38,394 nucleotides of DNA, from the NCBI GenBank assembly GCA_014801525.1, contig JAAVEB010000010.1:17544-55937 (forward strand), in the 5' to 3' direction. The stretch comes from Bacteroides sp. (GTDB lineage Bacteria; Bacteroidota; Bacteroidia; Bacteroidales; Muribaculaceae). The position numbers and the translations under genes are program-made. This document shows, one piece after another, positions 34,083 to 38,394 of the stretch. Below the pieces are notes generated by a model that worked only from the letters and a program-made list of their open reading frames with translations, ran no database searches and was not told the DNA's origin. Position 1 is the first letter of the stretch, and every line of letters begins with the position of its first letter.

Positions 34083-34118
34083 CAAAAATGCGAAAAGACC
34101 CGGGTCTTCTCGCATTTT
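34083..34118 (-). terminator. Terminator after the GlmU-like gene
   Basis: An inverted repeat of two 18-base arms with one mismatched pair (34083-34100 and 34101-34118), meeting at CCCGGG, with A/T runs at both ends (AAAAATGCGA...CGCATTTTT). It lies 29 bases after the GlmU-like stop and before the argR promoter. The symmetry means it could work on either strand. Confidence 0.85.
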
Positions 34119-34147
34119 TGGTATAATTCCGGCGGCGTTATGCCACG

Positions 34148-35317
34148 TTATCGGTTCTCGTAAAGGTGGGTGAGAATCTCGATGTCGTCATGGGTGAGTT
34201 CTACGTGTCGGCGCGACATCACCCGGCGCGCAGTGTCGAAAAATTTGTTAAGCGGCAGTTCGCTGAATCCCGCCGCTCCTCCGATGCTGAAGGAGGGGAT
34301 ATAGGTGCGCGGGAATCCGGCTCCGTGGATGTTGCAGCCCACTCCAACCACCGTCGCGGTGTTGAACATGGTGTTGATGCCGGCTTTGGAGTGGTCGCCC
34401 ATGATGAGCCCGCAGAATTGCAGCCCGGTGTGCATGAAGCGGCGCGAATGGTAGTTCCACAGCCTAATCTCGGAGTAGTCGTTCTTCAGGTTGGATGACA
34501 CGCAGTTGGCTCCGAGATTGCACCATTCGCCGATGACGGCGTTTCCGAGAAATCCGTCATGAGCTTTGTTACTGTAGCCGATTATGACCACGTTGTTTAT
34601 CTCTCCGCCCACCTTGCAGTAGGGACCGATGGTGGTGGCTCCGTAGATTTTTGAGCCCATGTTTATGTAGGCGTGATCACACAAGGCGAGCGGGCCTCTC
34701 ACGCATGAGCCCTCCATTATCTCGGCGTCTCTGCCGATGTAGATGGGGCCGTGGGTCACGTTGAGGATGGCGCCTTCGGCTTTGGCTCCAGGCTCAAGAA
34801 AAATTTTAGGCGTGCCGTCGGGATAGAACGGATCGCCGATGACGGTGCATGTGTGGCTTACGGGAAGCGAGTTGCGTCCGCCGGTCAGCGCCTTGAAGTC
34901 GTCGACGAGGGCGCGCTCGTTGAGCATGAAGATGTCGGGCAAGGTTTTTATTGCGAACGGTTCTTCGTCGAGGGTCAGCGACTTGTCGGCGTTTTTGCCT
35001 CGGCGCGCTATCTCCACGCCGTTGTGGGTGAGGGCGGTGCCGGGTTGCAGGTCGGCGAGAGCTTTGACCAGTTCGGGCGTGGGACACACGTTGGCTGAAA
35101 TATAGTAGTCCTCGATGGTGTTCTTTTCCGCGATGGGATATTTAGCCGACAGATAATCTTCTGTTTTGTAGGAATATGTGCCGGGGAAGGCGAGCTCCCA
35201 CTTCTGGCGCAGGGTGTTTATGCCGAAGCGTATTTCCGAAATGGGACGCGTGAAAGTGAGCGGAAGCAGGTTGCCGCGCGTTTCCGGATCGTCAAACAGG
35301 ATGATGTTGTTTGCCAT
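34148..35317 (-). CDS. GlmU-like sugar nucleotidyltransferase / left-handed beta-helix protein (alternate Bacteroidetes type)
   Basis: 389 residues from the ATG at 35317 (MANNIILFDDPETRGNLLPL). The N-terminal half is a diverged nucleotidyltransferase: the normal G-x-G-T-R-M loop is replaced by RGNLLPLTFTRPISEIRFGI, as in the alternate GlmU family found in Bacteroidetes. The C-terminal half (about 190-370) is a left-handed beta helix of hexapeptide repeats (ILNVTHGPIYIGRDAEIMEG; VIGEWCNLGANCVSSNLKND), as in acetyl- and acyltransferases. It may supply UDP-GlcNAc or a related sugar nucleotide; this is inference. The frame is open to 35404, but a TAATTTTG promoter box lies at 35348-35355 inside that extension and the added residues look random. 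Confidence 0.88.
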   Translation of the reverse strand: MANNIILFDDPETRGNLLPLTFTRPISEIRFGINTLRQKWELAFPGTYSYKTEDYLSAKYPIAEKNTIEDYYISANVCPTPELVKALADLQPGTALTHNGVEIARRGKNADKSLTLDEEPFAIKTLPDIFMLNERALVDDFKALTGGRNSLPVSHTCTVIGDPFYPDGTPKIFLEPGAKAEGAILNVTHGPIYIGRDAEIMEGSCVRGPLALCDHAYINMGSKIYGATTIGPYCKVGGEINNVVIIGYSNKAHDGFLGNAVIGEWCNLGANCVSSNLKNDYSEIRLWNYHSRRFMHTGLQFCGLIMGDHSKAGINTMFNTATVVGVGCNIHGAGFPRTYIPSFSIGGAAGFSELPLNKFFDTARRVMSRRHVELTHDDIEILTHLYENR

Positions 35318-35347
35318 GATTTGCTGCGATTTTAAATGTTGATGCTG

Positions 35348-35355
35348 CAAAATTA
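35348..35355 (-). promoter_or_regulatory. Promoter -7 box of the GlmU-like gene
   Basis: The minus strand reads TAATTTTG, a full match, with predicted start near 35344 and a leader of about 27 bases. No convincing TTTG stands 20 bases upstream. Confidence 0.6.
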
Positions 35356-35435
35356 GAAAAAAACTCAGACTTCGCCGTTTGAAATCGCGGCGATAAGTCG
35401 CCATGCTAAAAATATTTTTAGTTTTTGTGAAAATA

Positions 35436-35467
35436 TTTGGAAATTAGGAATTTAGTTGCTAACTTTG
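35436..35467 (+). promoter_or_regulatory. Promoter of the str operon (rpsL-rpsG-fusA)
   Basis: TTTG at 35436-35439, exactly 20 bases, then TAACTTTG at 35460-35467: a full consensus Bacteroidetes promoter. Predicted start near 35471, giving a 5' leader of about 128 bases. Confidence 0.85.
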
Positions 35468-35490
35468 CGAAGTTTTTGACGTGAAGCTCG

Positions 35491-35535
35491 CGCTTGCCTA
35501 TCGTATGGTGTTGAACATCAGCCGAATAGGAAGCG
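35491..35535 (+). promoter_or_regulatory. Structured 5' leader of the str operon
   Basis: The leader can form a nested hairpin. The outer stem pairs CGCTT (35491-35495) with AAGCG (35531-35535) and CCTAT (35497-35501) with ATAGG (35526-35530), with G35496 bulged. The inner stem pairs TGGTGT (35506-35511) with ACATCA (35515-35520) around a TGA loop. A ribosomal-protein autoregulatory site is possible but not shown. Confidence 0.5.
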
Positions 35536-35598
35536 TGGGATATTATGTGAAAGATATAACAACGATAATAAACTTTAGTAAAAAACAAAACAACTAAG

Positions 35599-36003
35599 AT
35601 GCCTACAATTCAGCAATTAGTAAGAAAAGGACGTGTGGCTCTGGAGGACAAGAGTAAGTCTCCGGCACTCGACAGCTGTCCTCAGCGTCGCGGTGTTTGC
35701 GTGAGAGTTTACACCACCACTCCTAAAAAGCCTAACTCGGCGATGCGTAAAGTTGCCCGTGTGAGATTGACTAACGGTAAAGAGGTTAACTCTTATATTC
35801 CCGGAGAAGGTCACAACTTGCAGGAGCACTCAATCGTTCTTGTTCGCGGCGGTCGTGTTAAGGACCTTCCCGGTGTGCGTTACCACATCGTGCGCGGTAC
35901 ACTCGACACCAGCGGCGTTAAGGATCGCACTCAGCGTCGTTCCAAGTATGGAGCTAAGCGTCCGAAACCGGGAGCAGCCCCCGCAGCAAAGGGTAAGAAG
36001 TAA
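35599..36003 (+). CDS. rpsL: 30S ribosomal protein S12
   Basis: S12 lies at the decoding centre of the 30S subunit. The 134-residue sequence has the near-invariant stretches [60 protein letters not shown] and [20 protein letters not shown]. Lys occurs at both sites where streptomycin-resistance changes arise in other bacteria (TPKKPNS, RVKDLPG), so the protein looks wild type. A Lys/Pro/Ala tail ends the chain. It heads the str operon behind a consensus promoter and a 128-base leader. Confidence 0.98.
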   Translation: MPTIQQLVRKGRVALEDKSKSPALDSCPQRRGVCVRVYTTTPKKPNSAMRKVARVRLTNGKEVNSYIPGEGHNLQEHSIVLVRGGRVKDLPGVRYHIVRGTLDTSGVKDRTQRRSKYGAKRPKPGAAPAAKGKK

Positions 36004-36168
36004 TAACGCCCGCAGCTGGAAGCAGCATGCAGAGATAAACAAAACCCAGTTAATTTAACTTCGTTTTTGATTTATTGGACAGCAGTTCAGGTTGAGTAAA
36101 CGAGGCGAGAGAGCCAAGTTGAAGATTAAAGACGCAGCCAAGCAACCAAAAACAAAACTTTACTAAAA

Positions 36169-36645
36169 ATGAGAAAAGCAAAGCCTAAGAAGCGGGTCGT
36201 TCTACCCGATCCCGTTTTCAATGACGTAAGAGTGTCAAAATTCGTGAACCATCTTATGTATGATGGAAAGAAGAACACTTCTTACACCATATTTTATAGC
36301 GCACTTGAGACTGTGAAGTCTAAATTGCCTAATGAAGAAAAGTCGGCCCTCGAAATCTGGAAGAAGGCCCTCGAAAATGTAACTCCCCAGGTGGAGGTTA
36401 AATCTCGTCGTGTCGGCGGTGCCACATTCCAGGTTCCTACTGAGATCCGTCCCGACCGCAAAGAGTCCATCTCGATGAAGAATCTTATCATCTACGCACG
36501 CAAACGTGGCGGCAAGACCATGGCGGACAAGCTCGCAGCTGAAATCGTAGATGCCTACAACGAACAAGGCGGTGCATTCAAGCGCAAAGAAGATATGCAC
36601 AAGATGGCGGAAGCTAACCGCGCATTCGCTCATTTCCGTTTCTAA
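36169..36645 (+). CDS. rpsG: 30S ribosomal protein S7
   Basis: S7 nucleates assembly of the 30S head by binding the 3' domain of 16S rRNA. The 158 residues begin [20 protein letters not shown] and contain [40 protein letters not shown], and [19 protein letters not shown] at the end, typical of S7. The gap to rpsL is 165 bases, with no gene or recognised promoter; in E. coli the equivalent gap is the S7 autoregulatory target. The fusA start follows 28 bases after its stop. Confidence 0.98.
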   Translation: MRKAKPKKRVVLPDPVFNDVRVSKFVNHLMYDGKKNTSYTIFYSALETVKSKLPNEEKSALEIWKKALENVTPQVEVKSRRVGGATFQVPTEIRPDRKESISMKNLIIYARKRGGKTMADKLAAEIVDAYNEQGGAFKRKEDMHKMAEANRAFAHFRF

Positions 36646-36673
36646 TCACTGATTCATTAATTTCATTTCGAAA

Positions 36674-38394
36674 ATGGCAACCAAAGACGAAAACTTAAAG
36701 TTTACCCGTAATATCGGTATCATGGCTCACATCGATGCTGGTAAAACAACCACTTCTGAGCGTATCCTGTTCTACACCGGATTGACCCACAAAATCGGCG
36801 AGGTTCACGACGGTGCCGCAACTATGGACTGGATGGAGCAGGAGCAGGAGCGTGGTATCACAATTACTTCCGCCGCTACCACTACTTTCTGGAACTATAA
36901 CGATAAAAAATACAAAATCAACTTGATTGACACTCCGGGACACGTTGACTTCACCGTTGAAGTAGAACGTTCTCTCCGCGTGCTCGACGGCGCTGTCGCA
37001 ACTTTCTGCGCGGTGGGCGGTGTTGAGCCGCAGTCAGAGACCGTGTGGCGTCAGGCTGATAAATACAATGTGCCCCGTATCGGTTACGTCAACAAGATGG
37101 ACCGTTCAGGCGCTAACTTCCTTGAAGTTGTTCGCCAGCTCAAGGAGATCCTCGGCGCAAACCCTTGTCCCATCCAGATTCCTATCGGAGCTGAAGAGAC
37201 TTTCAAGGGCGTAGTTGACCTTATCAGAATGAAGGCTATCTACTGGCATGACGAAACTATGGGCGCTGACTACACCGTAGAGGAAATCCCCGCTAACCTC
37301 CTTGGCGAAGCTGAGGAATGGCGCGACAAGATGCTTGAGAAAATCGCTGAATTCGACGATGACCTCATGGCTAAATATTTCGACGATCCCTCTACTATCA
37401 CCGAAGACGAAATCAAGAAGGCTCTCCGCGCCGCTACTCTTTCAATGAACGTGGTTCCGATGATTTGCGGTAGCTCGTTCAAGAACAAGGGCGTTCAGTG
37501 CTTGCTCGACGCTGTCTGCGCTTATCTTCCCAGCCCGGTTGACGCCGGCGCCGTTGAAGGTCACGCTGTAGGCAACCCCGACGAGATCCTTACCCGCGAG
37601 CCCAACTTCGAGTCGCCCATGTGCGCTCTTGCGTTCAAGATCGCAACCGACCCCTATGTTGGACGTCTTTGCTTCTTCCGCGTTTATTCAGGCGCTATCC
37701 CCGCCGGAAGCTACGTGCTCAACAGCCGTTCAGGCAAGAAGGAGCGTATCTCTCGTCTTTTCCAGATGCACTCTAACAAGCAGAATCCTAAAGAAGAGAT
37801 CGAATGCGGTGATATCGGCGCAGGCGTAGGTTTCAAAGATATCCGCACCGGTGACACCCTTTGCGCTGAAGACGCTCCCATCGTGCTCGAAGCAATGGAA
37901 TTCCCCGATCCCGTTATCGGTATCGCAGTTGAGCCTAAGACTCAGAAAGACCTTGACAAGCTTGGCGTAGGTCTTCAGAAGCTCGCTGAGGAAGACCCCA
38001 CCTTCCGCGTTGAAACCAACGAAGAGACCGGACAAACCGTTATCTCAGGTATGGGTGAGCTTCACCTCGACATCATTATCGACCGTCTCCGCCGTGAGTT
38101 CAAGGTAGAATGTAACCAGGGTCGTCCTCAGGTTACCTACAAGGAAGCTATCACCAAGCCGGTTGAAATTCGCGAAGTGTTCAAGAAGCAGACCGGTGGT
38201 CGCGGTAAGTTTGCCGACATCATCGTTCGCGTTGAGCCGGTTGACGAAGGCTTCGAAGGCAACCTCCAGTTCGTTGACGAAGTTAAGGGCGGTAACATTC
38301 CTAAGGAATTCATCCCCTCTATCCAGAAGGGCTTCCAGACTGCGATGAAGAATGGCGTTCTCGCCGGCTTCCCCGTAGAGCATCTTAAGGTTAC
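36674..38394 (+). CDS. fusA: Elongation factor G, N-terminal part (runs off right edge)
   Basis: GTPase that drives ribosomal translocation and, with RRF, recycling. The visible 573 residues begin [20 protein letters not shown] and carry G1 [20 protein letters not shown]2 [15 protein letters not shown]3 [21 protein letters not shown]4 [11 protein letters not shown], domain II ([20 protein letters not shown]) and domain III/IV motifs ([28 protein letters not shown]-like in [11 protein letters not shown]). All GTPase motifs are intact. Position after rpsL and rpsG marks it as the housekeeping EF-G rather than the second, GTP-hydrolysis-independent EF-G2 described in Bacteroides. The C-terminal domain IV/V is beyond the window. 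Confidence 0.98.
   Translation, partial: MATKDENLKFTRNIGIMAHIDAGKTTTSERILFYTGLTHKIGEVHDGAATMDWMEQEQERGITITSAATTTFWNYNDKKYKINLIDTPGHVDFTVEVERSLRVLDGAVATFCAVGGVEPQSETVWRQADKYNVPRIGYVNKMDRSGANFLEVVRQLKEILGANPCPIQIPIGAEETFKGVVDLIRMKAIYWHDETMGADYTVEEIPANLLGEAEEWRDKMLEKIAEFDDDLMAKYFDDPSTITEDEIKKALRAATLSMNVVPMICGSSFKNKGVQCLLDAVCAYLPSPVDAGAVEGHAVGNPDEILTREPNFESPMCALAFKIATDPYVGRLCFFRVYSGAIPAGSYVLNSRSGKKERISRLFQMHSNKQNPKEEIECGDIGAGVGFKDIRTGDTLCAEDAPIVLEAMEFPDPVIGIAVEPKTQKDLDKLGVGLQKLAEEDPTFRVETNEETGQTVISGMGELHLDIIIDRLRREFKVECNQGRPQVTYKEAITKPVEIREVFKKQTGGRGKFADIIVRVEPVDEGFEGNLQFVDEVKGGNIPKEFIPSIQKGFQTAMKNGVLAGFPVEHLKV

Noticed and set aside
35318..35404. Longer start for the GlmU-like gene
   Set aside because: The extension contains a consensus -7 box for the same gene and encodes a random-looking basic peptide; MANNIILFDD at 35317 is the family-like start.

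Overview
The window looks like a chromosomal segment of a Bacteroidales bacterium, most likely near Muribaculaceae or Bacteroidaceae; the family-level guess is weak. The evidence is: repeated promoter -7 boxes of the Bacteroidetes type TAnnTTTG (often with TTTG or TTG about 20 bases upstream) in front of most transcription units; an arginine cluster in the order argR, GNAT acyltransferase, argG, argC, argD, proC; the alternate GlmU-like protein; and roughly half G+C. Nearly everything is core metabolism and information processing. No phage, integrase, transposase or CRISPR array was seen.

Layout. 1-7262 (minus): the start of a his operon (hisG, hisD running off the left edge), then a translation/transcription operon rimP-nusA-infB-folK plus a small Rossmann-like protein, with a good promoter and a terminator-like hairpin in the leader. 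7400-15078 (plus): a flippase-like membrane protein and a small membrane protein; pfkA; a DUF2851 protein; then a tightly overlapped cassette of a NamZ-type muramidase lipoprotein, a sodium:solute symporter and a WYL regulator, which I read as a candidate cell-wall sugar salvage module. 15072-17822 (minus): polA, whose proofreading domain appears to have lost its catalytic carboxylates. 17865-20257 (plus): a polyprenyl diphosphate synthase, two near-identical tRNA-Asn(GTT) genes with a strong terminator, and a small secreted protein preceded by an (AT)15 microsatellite. 20258-21155: about 900 bases without a credible gene, built almost entirely of short hairpins with recurring loop sequences, including 75-bp tandem repeats and a 22-bp perfect inverted repeat; this is the least explained part of the window.

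21156-35355 (minus): a CPA2-type antiporter; a low-molecular-weight phosphatase, MATE transporter and U32 protein operon; a long co-oriented block argR-GNAT-argG-argC-argD-proC-ssb-lpxB; and the alternate GlmU-like gene. 35436-38394 (plus): the str operon rpsL-rpsG-fusA with a consensus promoter and a structured leader; fusA runs off the right edge.

Starts were moved from the longest open frame where a promoter box, a signal peptide, an overlap with the upstream stop or family length argued for it. All family names come from motifs recognised by eye; no database search was possible.
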